Assembly: GCF_023546765.1 (NCBI RefSeq)
Contig: NZ_CP097484.1
Span: forward strand, 2,140,001 to 2,204,000
Direction of reading: 5' to 3'
DNA length: 64,000 nucleotides
Source: Methylobacterium tardum
Lineage (GTDB): Bacteria > Pseudomonadota > Alphaproteobacteria > Rhizobiales > Beijerinckiaceae
This document shows, piece after piece, positions 19,926-28,748 of this stretch (the first letter of the stretch is position 1; each line of letters begins with the position of its first letter). The translations under genes were made by a program, and so were the position numbers. The notes beneath the pieces are model-generated. The model saw nothing but the letters and a program-made list of their open reading frames with translations. It searched no databases and was not told the origin of the DNA.

Positions 19926-21687
19926 TCAGGCTTGGGCGTGCCCGAAATCGGACGTCGTTCGACCCGGTCCCGTGCGTGCCCCCCTTCGCAAGGCCGCCTG
20001 AACGCGGTCGATCAGCTCGCTGCGCCGGTACGGTTTGCCGAGGACGTCCATTGCGTGAGGCTGGGGACCGTCGATGGCCATCTCGTCATTGTAACCCGTC
20101 GTGAGCAGGACCGGCACGGTCGGGTCGCGGTCGGCGACATGCTTGGCCAAGACCAGGCCGTTCGCCCCGCCCGGCATGATGACGTCCGAGAACACCAGCT
20201 TGAACGCGTCACCGCTACCGTGCGCCTCGTCGAAGCGTTGCAGGGCCTCCTCGGCGCTGTGGGCGACGACGACGCGGTAACCGATGTCCTGCAAGGCCTC
20301 ACCAGCCATCGCGGCAGCCTCGCGACTGTCGCCGACTACGAGCACCAAAGGCGGCGCCGTCGGGTTATCGAGCGGGCGCGTTTGATAGCCGGTCGGAGCC
20401 GTTTTCGGCGCGAATTCGTCCGCCTGTCGCTCAAGGATGGGGAACAGCATGCGGACCGTCGTGCCGCGTCCGACCCCGCTGTCGATCTCCAGTCTCCCGC
20501 CCGATTGCTGCACGAAGCCTGACGCCATGGCGAGGCCCAGGCCCGTTCCCTCGCCGCGCGGCTTGGTGGTGAAGAAGGGCTCCGTCGCCCGGGCCACGAT
20601 GTGCGGCGCCATGCCGGTGCCCTCGTCCGAGACGCAGAGCAGCGCGTAATCACCGCTCCAGCTGCCGCGAGGCGGCGTCGCCGTTGAGGTGAACCCGCTT
20701 CGTGGTGACCGTGATGGCGCCGCCATTCGGCGAGGCGTCGCGGGCGTTCACGACGACGTTCAGGAGAGCCATCTCCAGATGCGTGGCGTCCACCCGCACC
20801 TGCGGCAGGCGCCGCTGCAGGTTCAGGTGCAGCGTGGCCTTGCTGCCGACCGAGCTCTCCAGCAACTCGGCAACCGAGTTGACGAGTTCGCTCAAGTCGA
20901 TGCCCTTCGGCTCCAGGCGCCCACGCCGGGCGAAGGCGAGAAGCTGGTGGGTGAGCTTGGCACCGCGATCAGCCGCCGTCGTGGCTGCTGCGAGATAGCG
21001 CTCGAAGGCTTGCTCATCGTGCCGCTTGGCCGCCATCCGCTCGAGGCTACCGTTGATCACGTGCAACAGGTTGTTGAAGTCGTGGGCCAGCCCTGCCGTG
21101 AGCTGGCCGATGGCTTCCATCTTCTGCGCCTGCCGAAACTGCTGCTCGCTCTCGCGCCGGTTCGTCACGTCGAGTTGGCTGGCGAAGAAGTAGATGATCT
21201 CGCCTTCGGGGTTGTGTACCGGACCCATGAACACCGCGTTCCAGAACGGCGTGCCGTCCCGGCGGTAGTTCAGGATCTCCAGTGCGGTGGCCCTGCCTTC
21301 AACGAGGGCCTCCCGGAGCTGCCGGACGTGATCCGGGTCGGTGCCCGCGCCCTGCAGGAAGCGGCAGTTGCGGCCGAGGACTTCGCCTTCCTCGTAGCCG
21401 GTCAGGTCCAGGAAGGCGTTGTTGGCGAACACGATGGGTGTGTCGTCCTGGCGAGGGTCGGCCAGGATCATCGGCATCCGGGTCATCTCGACGGCGGCGA
21501 AGAAGACGCCGCCGCGGTCGCTCAGGTCCGGATCGGTGATGGTGCTCTGCTGCCAGTGGCGCAGACCTGGACGGCCGAGGGGCTCAAGCGCCCCCTGGTC
21601 CATGCTGCCGCGTGCAGGCTCGCCCGAGCTCTCGTGTCCGCCGCCGGCGCGTTCCGGCGATCCCTCATCATCGTTCATGTGCGCCAT
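19926..21687 (-). pseudogene. LOV-domain blue-light hybrid histidine kinase, frame-broken
   Basis: Two frames together make one complete protein. The upstream frame (to 20650) holds a classical LOV domain: NNAFLDLTGYEEGEVLGRNC then RFLQG with the flavin-adduct Cys, NYRRDGTPFWNAVFMGPV and [10 protein letters not shown]. It also holds HisKA with [13 protein letters not shown]. The downstream frame (from about 20668) holds the HATPase (GTGLGLAMASGFVQQSGG) and a receiver with Asp in VFSDVIMPGG. The break lies at about 20665-20668 inside the ATPase domain (one extra base or two missing). As written, the upstream product stops soon after the N-box. The start at 21687 or 21678 is a guess; there is no strong ribosome-binding site. 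Confidence 0.8.
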
Positions 21688-21850
21688 GAGGTCAGTAACG
21701 CGTCCCTGCGCAGTCGGGTTCGCAGCCTCGACGGTTTCGCCGAGGACTGTGTAACCCCGGTGCCTTTGCCTCCTGAACCTATCGCCTTTGCACCTAGTCC
21801 AACTCACGCAGCCATTGAGTTGAGAGCTCCATAGACGTTCCGGCAGGCTC

Positions 21851-22240
21851 TCAGCTCTCGCCATCCCGCACGATGGGGCAGCTCTCGTCCTTCGCCCAGT
21901 CGGAGAAGCTGGGGTAGTAGGTGTCCACCCGGCTGAACCCAGCCTGCACCGCGGCGAGCGCCGCGAGGGCCGCGCGACCGCCTCCGTCGCAGTGGGTGAC
22001 GATCCGCTCTCCCGGGCTGAACCCGGCGCTCTCCAGCATGGCGCGCAGCTCCTGCGGCTGCCTCAAGCGGCCTTCAGCGGTCAGCAGGTCGGCGTGGCCG
22101 ACGCGGCGGGCCCCGGGCAGGTGCCCGCCGCGGGCGTTCTTGCGCAGTCCTCCCCCGTGAACTCGGCGGGTGTGCGCGCGTCGAACACTCCCAGAGCGCG
22201 ACGCCGAGCCCGGGGTCCGCAGCCCACTCGGGCGCGGCTT
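21851..22240 (-). pseudogene. Rhodanese/sulfurtransferase C-terminal remnant
   Basis: The last 80 or so residues are a rhodanese domain: GGHLPGARRV, the active-site-like loop THCDGGGRAALAALAAVQAG and a closing YYPSFSDWAKD. The preceding motif VFDARTPAEFTGEDCAR is present but in a different frame (about 22145-22200), so the gene is frame-broken. The N-terminal rhodanese module expected of a full sulfurtransferase is not visible upstream. Likely a decayed thiosulfate/mercaptopyruvate sulfurtransferase gene. Confidence 0.65.
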
Positions 22241-22275
22241 AGGGTCGTTCACGCCGGCTGAGGGACGGCTGGCGG

Positions 22276-22539
22276 CTACTGGAACAGCCGTGCCGCTTCG
22301 CGATGCCGACGTTTCAGGTGGAGCTCGATCAGCTCGAACAGGCCACCACGGTTGCGCGCGTGGTGCTCCGGCAAGGCGAGTTCATGGAGCAGCGCATCCA
22401 TCGCGGCGCGACGCGCCCGATAGCCCTCGAAATCATCGAGGTAGGCGTCCACGATCCGCTCGGCCTCAATGATGGTGCCGGGCCTGTAGGACCCCGCGTG
22501 TGCGAGGATGGAGCGCACGGTGTGTTTGAGACGGTCCAT
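22276..22539 (-). CDS. Small hypothetical protein
   Basis: 87 residues from ATG 22539 (MDRLKHTVRSILAHAGSYRP...), predicted all-helical with a basic C-terminus (ELHLKRRHREAARLF). The in-frame upstream extension is low-quality sequence, so the internal ATG is preferred. No family recognised. It sits just upstream of the rhodanese remnant on the same strand. Confidence 0.55.
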   Translation of the reverse strand: MDRLKHTVRSILAHAGSYRPGTIIEAERIVDAYLDDFEGYRARRAAMDALLHELALPEHHARNRGGLFELIELHLKRRHREAARLFQ

Positions 22540-22780
22540 ACCGTCAGGAGCGCCGTGGGCGCCTGGACGGTTCCGAACCGCATGCCCATCCACGCACGGG
22601 CCCAGCCGCGTCATCGCACAGGTCAAAGGCGCTCAGGCAAATGTCCGCTCATGACGCGCCAGCGCTCATCGTGCACGCAATAAGACTCCGTGTGTTCCCC
22701 AAAGAGCCGAGGTGCCGAGCAGGGGCTGAACTCGCAGTTCGTCGCCGAGGCGCGGAGACTTCCAGCGATGGGGAACGGCG

Positions 22781-23119
22781 ATGTCCGATGCCGACCGGAT
22801 CTGGGAGATGCTCAGGCGTCAGAAAATGCTGGCCGACTTCGGCGAGTTCGCCTTGACGTGCCAGAACCTGGACGAGGTGCTCAGCAAGGCCTGCAGCCTC
22901 GTCGCTGCCGTGCTCGGCACCGGCCGCGCCAAGGTCCTGGAGATCCACCACGCGGGCGCATGCCTGTTCGTTCGTGCCGGCGTCGGCTGGGGCCCTGGCG
23001 TCGTCGGCCAGCGCAGTAGCCTGTCCGCTTTCGCGGAGAGCCTCGGAAGCAGCCGTTCTGGTTTCGGCAAGGACCGGCCGGCTGCTGAGCGCCCAGGCCG
23101 GTCATTCAGATGGTCCTGA
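22781..23119 (+). pseudogene. Truncated GAF-domain sensor fragment
   Basis: The N-terminus (MSDADRIWEMLRRQKMLADF) and the following VLSKACSLVAAVLGTGRAKV to VGWGPGVVGQ are the start of a GAF domain as found at the head of alphaproteobacterial hybrid kinases. After about residue 80 the sequence turns serine/arginine-rich and stops at 23119. The rest of the GAF domain and any kinase are missing. Remnant of a sensor kinase. Confidence 0.6.
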
Positions 23120-23291
23120 TGACGTCCCGTCAGCCGACGCTACCGGCTGAGATCGGCCATCCGCATGAGGCCCGGCTCCATGACCTAGCCGCCCAACACA
23201 ACATACGGTCTGAACCCCCTACGGGGGATCACCTCCGCTGCTGAGTGGTTCCCCCTCATGAGTCACTCAGAGCGCAGGAGGAAAGCTGACC

Positions 23292-23654
23292 ATGGCAGAC
23301 AACCAATCAGGGCAGACGGGCGGCCTATCCGGTGCGTCAGCGGGTAAATCGGGCGGCGGCAGTGCGGGCGGCTCATCCGGCGGCGGTGCTGGCGTCGCGG
23401 ACCAGGCCAAGGAGACGTTGCGGGACGCCACCAGCAGGGCCTCAGACGCTTGGGACAACGCCTCTGAGTACGGTTCCCGCTACTACCGCCAGGGCAGTCG
23501 CGCAGTCAGCGACATGGACACCGGGACGATGACCGGCCTGTTCATCGCGGGTGCGATCGGCTTTGGCCTCGGCTGGCTGGTGTTCGGTCAGCAGTCCCGC
23601 TCCGGCGATTACATCCCGAGGCGGATGAGCGAGAGCAGCGAACGCCACTATTGA
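23292..23654 (+). CDS. Small Gly/Ser-rich protein with a C-terminal membrane helix
   Basis: 120 residues. A Gly/Ser-rich N-terminal third is followed by a helical section (ADQAKETLRDATSRASDAWD) and one glycine-zipper membrane helix (GLFIAGAIGFGLGWLVFG) near the C-terminus, an arrangement like YqjD/DUF883-type small stress membrane proteins. GCAGGAGGAAAG provides a strong ribosome-binding site. A hairpin terminator follows immediately. Confidence 0.75.
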   Translation: MADNQSGQTGGLSGASAGKSGGGSAGGSSGGGAGVADQAKETLRDATSRASDAWDNASEYGSRYYRQGSRAVSDMDTGTMTGLFIAGAIGFGLGWLVFGQQSRSGDYIPRRMSESSERHY

Positions 23655-23667
23655 GCGGACATGAAAA

Positions 23668-23696
23668 GCCCCGCCGGGCACTGGGCCGGGCGGGGC
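23668..23696. terminator. GC-rich hairpin, probable bidirectional terminator
   Basis: GCCCCGCCGGGC and GCCGGGCGGGGC form a long GC stem with a short loop just past the stop codon of the gene ending at 23654, preceded by AAAA on the plus strand. It lies between convergent genes (23292-23654 and 23731-23937). Confidence 0.6.
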
Positions 23697-23730
23697 GAAT
23701 CTGTTCGCAGTGCAGCGAGGAATAGTGCGG

Positions 23731-23937
23731 TTACGCGGCGATCTTCGCCACGGCAGCGTGGTTTTCGTTGCTCGCCAGGAGCGTGGAACCAGCTGCGGCC
23801 GGGGCGCTGCTCTTCGGGCTCAGACGGTCGGCCATGAAGGGGACGAGCGCGACGTTGGCGGCAACGGCGGCGACGAGAGCGGTAACAGCGAGAGCGATCA
23901 TGGCGGACAATCCGTGCTGGCGTTTGCGTTGCAGCAT
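23731..23937 (-). CDS. Small single-pass membrane protein
   Basis: 68 residues with a basic N-terminus (MLQRKRQHG) and one hydrophobic helix (MIALAVTALVAAVAANVALV), then a polar Ala/Ser-rich tail. Translation could also begin at the internal ATG before the helix. No family recognised. Confidence 0.5.
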   Translation of the reverse strand: MLQRKRQHGLSAMIALAVTALVAAVAANVALVPFMADRLSPKSSAPAAAGSTLLASNENHAAVAKIAA

Positions 23938-24098
23938 TTATGACATCGAATCGCATTCGGTGGCATACCAAGTGCCAGATACCACCCGTGCGATAGATGC
24001 ATGGATGCGGTCAGCTTAGGATTGAGACGCGCGTTTCCGCTCACCTGGTGCCATGTCGCCAGGACGGAGGGTCGAACCAATTTTGCTTGAGACGGATC

Positions 24099-24521
24099 TC
24101 AGCGCGCCGGTGCGGTCATCTCCGCGACGCCGTTTGCCTCGAAGCGTACAAGCCTGGGGCCCGGCTTGCCGGTATCGCGTTCTAGCAAGTCGAGACGCGC
24201 GTTGATGGCCTCAATCCACTCCGCGTTGGTGCACGTGCTCAGGAGCGGCTGAACGACTTCTGCAAGGTCGCGGGCGAGCGTCTCGCGGCAGAGCTTACCC
24301 AGCTCGCCGCCGTGCTCCTCGAAAGCACCAGCAACGGCCTCCCCCATCATCAGCGCCTGACCTGCTCCGGTCGGGGCCTCTGTCTCGCTCTCTCCTTGAG
24401 ATCGCTTCGTCAGCATCGGCTCAGGCATCCGGCAGGCTGCAGTGTTCCTCGACGAGTCCATGAACGGTCCAGGCGGCTCAACCGTTGCGGGGGCAGCGAC
24501 GTTGGACGGCTGGTCACTCAT
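24099..24521 (-). CDS. Hypothetical protein
   Basis: 140 residues from ATG 24521 (MSDQPSNVAAPATVEPPG...). The N-terminal third is proline/serine-rich and probably disordered. The C-terminal half is helical (ELGKLCRETLARDLAEVVQP ... EWIEAINARLDLLERDTG) with no recognised domain. It is the last backbone-side gene before the island arm. Confidence 0.55.
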   Translation of the reverse strand: MSDQPSNVAAPATVEPPGPFMDSSRNTAACRMPEPMLTKRSQGESETEAPTGAGQALMMGEAVAGAFEEHGGELGKLCRETLARDLAEVVQPLLSTCTNAEWIEAINARLDLLERDTGKPGPRLVRFEANGVAEMTAPAR

Positions 24522-24554
24522 CGCGTCCCGATTGCGTGGCTCGTTGGCTCCCAA

Positions 24555-24868
24555 CCTGGCAGGCCAGCCTGTTCGGTGAGTTCGGTCGCGGTATCAGACT
24601 CAGGCGTCCAAGATGCGCTGGCGGATCTTCCAGCCCTGTCGGGCGTCGCAGGGTGTAGGGATCTTGGCATAGCCCGGGCTATCGCGAACCACCCATCGAA
24701 TGCTCCTTAAGGGGCTTTCGAGTCGAGCGCCATGCCTTCACGTCGATGACGGCCCGAGCGTGCCGTCCATATACCGGAGGCCTTCGCTGCCCCGACCTCC
24801 CACTGCTGGTGGGGTGAATGGTGGGGTAGCCCCTGTCAGTTCAAAAAGCTTGTCTAATCAATAGTGGC
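24555..24868. other. Intergenic segment flanking the left island end
   Basis: No supported gene. It ends abruptly at the tRNA-Ser-like core at 24,869. The last bases (AATAGTGGC) do not match the sequence beyond the right arm, so this is unique flank outside the repeat. Confidence 0.5.
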
Positions 24869-24889
24869 TGGCGGAGGGAGCGGGATTCG
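24869..24889 (-). other. Putative att core: tRNA-Ser 3' end (left copy)
   Basis: Read on the minus strand the 21 bases are the typical 3' end of a tRNA-Ser gene: the GAATC of the T-loop, the T-arm closing strand, the acceptor strand CCCTCC, G73 and CCA. The 5' body of the tRNA is absent; the bases upstream do not rebuild the full T-loop. The repeat ends exactly at the CCA. This fits a tyrosine-recombinase attachment core. Confidence 0.7.
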
Positions 24890-24999
24890 CCCCAGCCACC
24901 GATTTCTACCGCACGATCAATAGTCTCGCTTCCTTGCTCAAGGGGTAACACCGTGGGACCTCGCGTCAAGCGAGGCTCCATGGTCCCGACCTTCGGTCG

Positions 25000-25494
25000 T
25001 CAGCGCCCGGCAGTCGTCGCGGGGCTCACATCGGATCCGCAGCCACCCGCCTCCGGCTCAGGGTAGGAGACGGGCGCCCCGACCTCGACGACAGGCGACG
25101 CACACGTCTCGGCTTCGAGGTCCTCCAGCAGCACCAGTTCCGGTGCCTGCCCGGTGAGGTTGATCAACGCCACCTCGTGCCCGGCGACGTAGCTTTGGAG
25201 GTAGCGCAGGTCCTTCTCCTGCTCGCCGAGGCGGGCACGGATCCGCTCGTTCTCGGCATCTTGATGATCGATCAGGGCGTTCACGCTGGCGATCAACACG
25301 TCGCCGATGTGGATCTTCCGCTCACGCATCTCCGTGCGCAGGCGCATCAGGTGCTGGGCGAGTTCCTCCTCGGTGCGGGCGCGCTTGGCGTTCTGCTCCT
25401 CCAGGAACTCAACCTTGAGCGACAGCGCCTCGACCATGGTCATGGCCTTGCGCAGGGCTGCGACGAGCTTGGCGGGATCGATATCGGCCATCAC
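25000..25494 (-). CDS. Coiled-coil hypothetical protein (left arm copy)
   Basis: 164 residues. Residues 5-105 are strongly helical and heptad-like (VEALSLKVEFLEEQNAKRAR, ENERIRARLGEQEKDLRYLQ); the tail is acidic and proline-rich. It overlaps the upstream gene by 4 bases (ATGA), so the two form an operon. The right-arm copy at 61231-61725 differs by one Gly/Asp exchange (KIHIGD versus KIHIDD). No family recognised. Confidence 0.65.
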   Translation of the reverse strand: MMADIDPAKLVAALRKAMTMVEALSLKVEFLEEQNAKRARTEEELAQHLMRLRTEMRERKIHIGDVLIASVNALIDHQDAENERIRARLGEQEKDLRYLQSYVAGHEVALINLTGQAPELVLLEDLEAETCASPVVEVGAPVSYPEPEAGGCGSDVSPATTAGR

Positions 25495-26195
25495 GCGTCC
25501 TCCGTCCCGGCGACGAGGCCGTGCGGGTCGTAGAGCGCGTGCCGCTTGGGCGCGTTCGCCTTTTTGGACCGGGTGTTGGCGTAGAACGGGCCGATCTCGA
25601 TGACCTCGGCGTCAAGGTGCAGGCGCGCCTCCATCCCTTCCTCGCCCGCCACGACGAGCAGGAACTGGCCGTGGAAGTAGTGGTTGCCGGGCGGCGAGCC
25701 GATGTGGCCCATCTTGGCCCACAGCGCCTCCGGCTCGTCGCGCATCCAGGCCGCGGCGGCGTCGGCAGCCTCGCGGTAGGGCGCGAGCCCGGTCTCCGGG
25801 ATCCGGCCCGCGGCGTGCTCCTGCTCGGCCCAGGCCACAACCTTCTTCGGGTCGATGAGCTCGACGAGCCGGTGCCAGTGCGGGGTGCGCTGGTTCAAGG
25901 GCATGCCGTCGTCGAGGTAGACCCGCAACTTGATGGTATGCTGGGTGTTGCCCTTGCCGGGGTTCGGCCCGTTGTCGAAGAACTGCGCCCGCATGGCGCG
26001 GACCCGACCCAGCGGCGGGAACCGGGTGAACCAGGGCTTGCTGTCCTTCCTCGGCTTCTTCCCGGCAGGCCGCGGCGCGGACGCGCGGGACAGAGTAAGA
26101 GGAGCGTCCGCCTCAGGCAGAGTGGGGGGCGAGGACATGAGGGGAACGGTGGGCTCGCTGCCGATGAAGGCGTCGAGCCAGTCGGAGTCACGCAT
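25491..26195 (-). CDS. Hypothetical protein (left arm copy, intact)
   Basis: 234 residues. A Ser/Pro-rich N-terminus is followed by a basic stretch (RPAGKKPRKDSKPW) and a folded region with TQHTIKLRVYLDDGMPLNQR, PHWHRLVELIDPKKVVAWAE and GNHYFHGQFLLVVAGEEGME. No domain recognised. First gene of a two-gene operon with the coiled-coil protein. The partner copy in the right arm is frame-broken by a shorter C run, so only this copy can give the full product. Confidence 0.65.
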   Translation of the reverse strand: MRDSDWLDAFIGSEPTVPLMSSPPTLPEADAPLTLSRASAPRPAGKKPRKDSKPWFTRFPPLGRVRAMRAQFFDNGPNPGKGNTQHTIKLRVYLDDGMPLNQRTPHWHRLVELIDPKKVVAWAEQEHAAGRIPETGLAPYREAADAAAAWMRDEPEALWAKMGHIGSPPGNHYFHGQFLLVVAGEEGMEARLHLDAEVIEIGPFYANTRSKKANAPKRHALYDPHGLVAGTEDA

Positions 26196-26301
26196 TGGGG
26201 GAAAACCTCTTGAAGCAATAGGTAGACTTTACCAGCCCCCTGGAGGCCGCCTCAATATTATTCGATCCTCATGAATGGGAAGCGCTCCTGATCGGCAGCC
26301 A

Positions 26302-26359
26302 TTCTCATTGAACATCTTGATCAAGTTCAGGTGCAAGGAAGAATATTGTTCAATGAGAA
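26302..26359. promoter_or_regulatory. 13-bp inverted repeat around a palindrome, upstream of the arm operon
   Basis: TTCTCATTGAACA (26302-26314) and TGTTCAATGAGAA (26347-26359) are perfect inverted repeats 32 bases apart. The perfect palindrome CTTGATCAAG lies just inside the first half. The sequence is AT-rich against a high-GC background and lies about 110 bp upstream of the gene starting at 26195. Candidate operator or recombinase/replication site; the right arm has the same element. Confidence 0.5.
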
Positions 26360-26859
26360 ACAGGGCTGCTGCCCCTCGTCTCGGAAGAAAACGGAGTGAC
26401 ACCGCTCGACGCGCTTCACTCGTCTCGCAAGAGAAAAATCGGCGACCGCCGTGCTGCGCCCGTCGCCCGCCAAATGAACTCGACGGGGAACGCCTCGTGC
26501 TCCTCGCCTCTGGCTCGTCGCCTCGGGATCAACACCCGGATCCGCAGGAGCGGATCGGCCACCGGATGCCACCTGCGAACCAGTACCGCCATCGACCGAG
26601 GCGCCCTATCACCCAGGGCCAATTAAGCGAGCCCCGATGCCCGAACCGCGCCGCCACGATACCACCTGCGGGCGCCCGGCATCGCCGGGGCACACACACT
26701 CTATAGTCAGATCCAGCCACCGATCCGGCGGGCGTCTCCCAGGCCCCATCTCCACGCTGGGTGCCCCTCGGGGAGCCTCGGCTGCCGCGGGATCCTGGCG
26801 AACGGATCCAGCCGGTCGAACCACTGGTCGGGCTGATCCTCGCGGGCTGAACGTCGGCG

Positions 26860-27315
26860 ATGGTCCGGAGGATGATCTTCGAGCCATCGATCGAGATTAA
26901 AATAATGCGACCTCCGACACGAGGTAGTATTGTAAGTTTATCGGCGCTTCTGCCGGTAAGGACCTCTTTTACCGTGAACAAGAACGAAGACGTTAAGTAC
27001 ACCTACGCCTTGCCGATTTACAATTATCGCTCTTCTGCCGTTTTGAAGTTGATCGAATTGGCGCATAAACATGCCGAGTTCTCGACCAGGGAGGTTGAGG
27101 ACACTTGGGCGTTGACCCGTTGGCCTCACCACGTCCTCATCGGCTTCAAGCTGCGTGACGACCAGCGCTTCTTCAAGCGCACCTTCTGGAGCCGGAACGC
27201 GGCGGAGATCCATCAGTACGGGCTCGCGGCGCCCGGCTCCTACACCCCGCCGTATGCTCCGCCTCCCACCAGCGCGAGGGCTGCTCTGGACGAGATCCGC
27301 AGGCGCCTCAGCTAA
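26860..27315 (+). CDS. Hypothetical protein (left arm copy)
   Basis: 151 residues as an open frame; the best protein-like part runs from about residue 40 (VKYTYALPIYNYRSSAVLKL, HAEFSTREVEDTWALTRWPH, LRDDQRFFKRTFWSRNAAEI). An internal ATG (MRPPTRGSIV) is a possible start. The opposite strand has an overlapping ORF of similar length but poorer composition, so the plus strand is preferred. GC is lower than in the neighbouring genes. No family recognised. Confidence 0.5.
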   Translation: MVRRMIFEPSIEIKIMRPPTRGSIVSLSALLPVRTSFTVNKNEDVKYTYALPIYNYRSSAVLKLIELAHKHAEFSTREVEDTWALTRWPHHVLIGFKLRDDQRFFKRTFWSRNAAEIHQYGLAAPGSYTPPYAPPPTSARAALDEIRRRLS

Positions 27316-27355
27316 CGAACGCACTGAGCGGAGTGTCTTGATCGCGACCCGCTCA

Positions 27356-27979
27356 TCACGCCGCGGCGGTGATTGTCTCCTCATCCTGGGAGGCGGTCAT
27401 CGCCACATGCACGCGCTGCACGGTCGAGGCGCCGACGCCGGTCCGGCGCGCCGTCTCTCGGATCCCGACCCCGGCTGCCAGTAGCGCCCGGATTGCCTCG
27501 GCTTTCTCCGCGTCCAGCGGCGGCCGACCGAGGCGAGTGCCCTTCGATCGCGTGCGCTCCAAACCCGCCAGGACGCGGTCACGGACCATGCTGCGCTCAT
27601 AATCGGCGAAGACCGACAAGAGCGAGAAGAGCAGCCGACCCGAGGGCGTCGTTGTGTCGAGCCCTTGGACGTGCAGGTACAGACCGACCCCGCGGCTCTG
27701 AACCTCGGCGAGGAAGCCGACGAGGTCCTGGAGCGAACGCCCGAGGCGGTCCACGCTCCAGGCCGCGATTAGATCGTACTCGCGCCGGGCGACTCCCTTG
27801 AGGAGAGCATCGTAGCCCGGCCGCCGATCGCGCCCACGCGCGCCACTGATCCCCTCATCAATGTGGATCGCCACGACGGTCCAGCCCAGCCGGGCACCAA
27901 CCGCCTGAAGTTCGCGAAGTTGGTTCTCAACCGTCTGCCCCTTGGACGTGCTTACGCGGGCATAGAGTGCGACCTTCAT
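27356..27979 (-). CDS. Small serine recombinase, resolvase/invertase type (left arm copy)
   Basis: 207 residues from ATG 27979. The N-terminal catalytic domain begins MKVALYARVSTSKGQTVENQ, with the nucleophile Ser10 and Arg8. It continues with DEGISGARGRDRRPGYDALL, AWSVDRLGRSLQDLVGFLAE and YERSMVRDRVLAGLERTRSK. The C-terminal helix-turn-helix (AIRALLAAGVGIRETARRTG, then VGASTVQRVH) is of the Hin/resolvase type. Family members act on short paired sites by 2-bp staggered cuts. A palindrome with a 2-bp centre lies 53 bp upstream of the start. The same gene faces it in the right arm. Confidence 0.92.
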   Translation of the reverse strand: MKVALYARVSTSKGQTVENQLRELQAVGARLGWTVVAIHIDEGISGARGRDRRPGYDALLKGVARREYDLIAAWSVDRLGRSLQDLVGFLAEVQSRGVGLYLHVQGLDTTTPSGRLLFSLLSVFADYERSMVRDRVLAGLERTRSKGTRLGRPPLDAEKAEAIRALLAAGVGIRETARRTGVGASTVQRVHVAMTASQDEETITAAA

Positions 27980-28031
27980 CGCCCCCAGATTCTCACGGAT
28001 CCGCGCCTCGGCCAAGCCTACGGCCACGAGC

Positions 28032-28063
28032 CCTGTCCCAGAACCAGATGGTTCCGGGACAGG
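28032..28063. promoter_or_regulatory. Candidate serine-recombinase crossover site (left arm copy)
   Basis: A 32-bp near-perfect palindrome: CCTGTCCC-A-GAACCA, central GA, TGGTTC-C-GGGACAGG. Only the 40/55 pair and the central dinucleotide break symmetry. A third copy of the half-site GGGACAGG lies at 28119-28126. Symmetric half-sites around a 2-bp asymmetric centre, next to a resolvase-type gene, are the expected layout of a res/inversion site. The assignment is inference. Confidence 0.5.
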
Positions 28064-28616
28064 CCGACATAAGAGCCGCCGCGAAGGGAAAATGGGAGCC
28101 GAAAACGAGAGGGTTTTTGGGACAGGATGCGGAACGGTTGGCCAGACGACCACCGCCGCCGAGATCTCGAACAGCCACGAAGGGCATGATCACCGTCGAG
28201 GTGACCATGGACGCGACGTTCTTGGGCATGATCCTGCACCGCCGTGAGGCGCGCTGCCCGAAGTTCGAGAACAACGGGTACGAGGGCTCGCCACTGTGCC
28301 CTCGGTGAAGATGGTGACCTCCGGAGAGGACCATCCTTTCGAGATCGGCAGGGCATAGCCCTGGATCACGGCCTCTATGATCTCGAACTCCGCATGAACG
28401 TCGAGAGCCGGACGACCGACGCGAACTTCGTCAACAAAATCCGCATGGGTGCAGGTGCCTATCCTGGCGGTTGAGGATCTGAGCCTCGAAGCCGTCGTGC
28501 TCGCGAACCTTGTTGCTCTCGCGCAAGCGCACCTACACGCACCCCAGGACGTAGCGCGCGTCGTGCTCGGCAACCGGATCTGCGAAGTGGACGAGTAGAC
28601 AACCTTGCTGCACGCG

Positions 28617-28633
28617 TTTTCGTATATCGAAAA
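28617..28633. promoter_or_regulatory. TTTTCG/CGAAAA dyad 1
   Basis: TTTTCG-TATAT-CGAAAA, a perfect 6-bp dyad with a 5-base spacer. Related dyads lie at 28735-28748 and 29214-29228. Candidate operators or binding sites for a regulator or partition protein. Confidence 0.35.
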
Positions 28634-28734
28634 GCGCGTCGGTGCCCGTGCTTGTCGTAATGTTGCCCGAGTGCGAGATGGCGCCCGTGAGCAAGACGTT
28701 GCCCGTGCGCGAGATGTCGATCTCGGCGACATCG

Positions 28735-28748
28735 TTTTCGTGCGAAAA
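28735..28748. promoter_or_regulatory. TTTTCG/CGAAAA dyad 2
   Basis: TTTTCG-TG-CGAAAA, the same half-site as the dyad at 28617 with a 2-base spacer. It overlaps the GTG start region of the decayed frame on the minus strand. Confidence 0.3.

Larger units (their letters stand above)
24869..28393. repeat. Left arm of a 3,525-bp inverted repeat pair
   Basis: Matches 58,332-61,856 in inverted orientation, with coordinates summing to 86,725 along the whole length. Matching stops at 24,868 (outer) and 28,394 (inner). In the parts compared by eye I found three substitutions and two compensating changes in poly-G/C length. Contents: tRNA-Ser-like core, two co-directional hypothetical genes, a dyad, another hypothetical gene, a serine recombinase and a palindromic site. 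The inner edge lies inside a coding-like frame that runs on uninterrupted into 28,394-28,460, which suggests this arm is the older copy. Confidence 0.95.

Noticed and set aside
24869..24889. A complete tRNA-Ser gene at either island end
   Set aside because: Only the last 21 bases of the tRNA are present; the T-loop is incomplete and no anticodon or D-arm lies upstream.
26529..27002. Minus-strand ORF of 157 residues in the arm
   Set aside because: Mostly Gly/Ser/Arg-rich; the overlapping plus-strand frame 26860-27315 reads better as protein.
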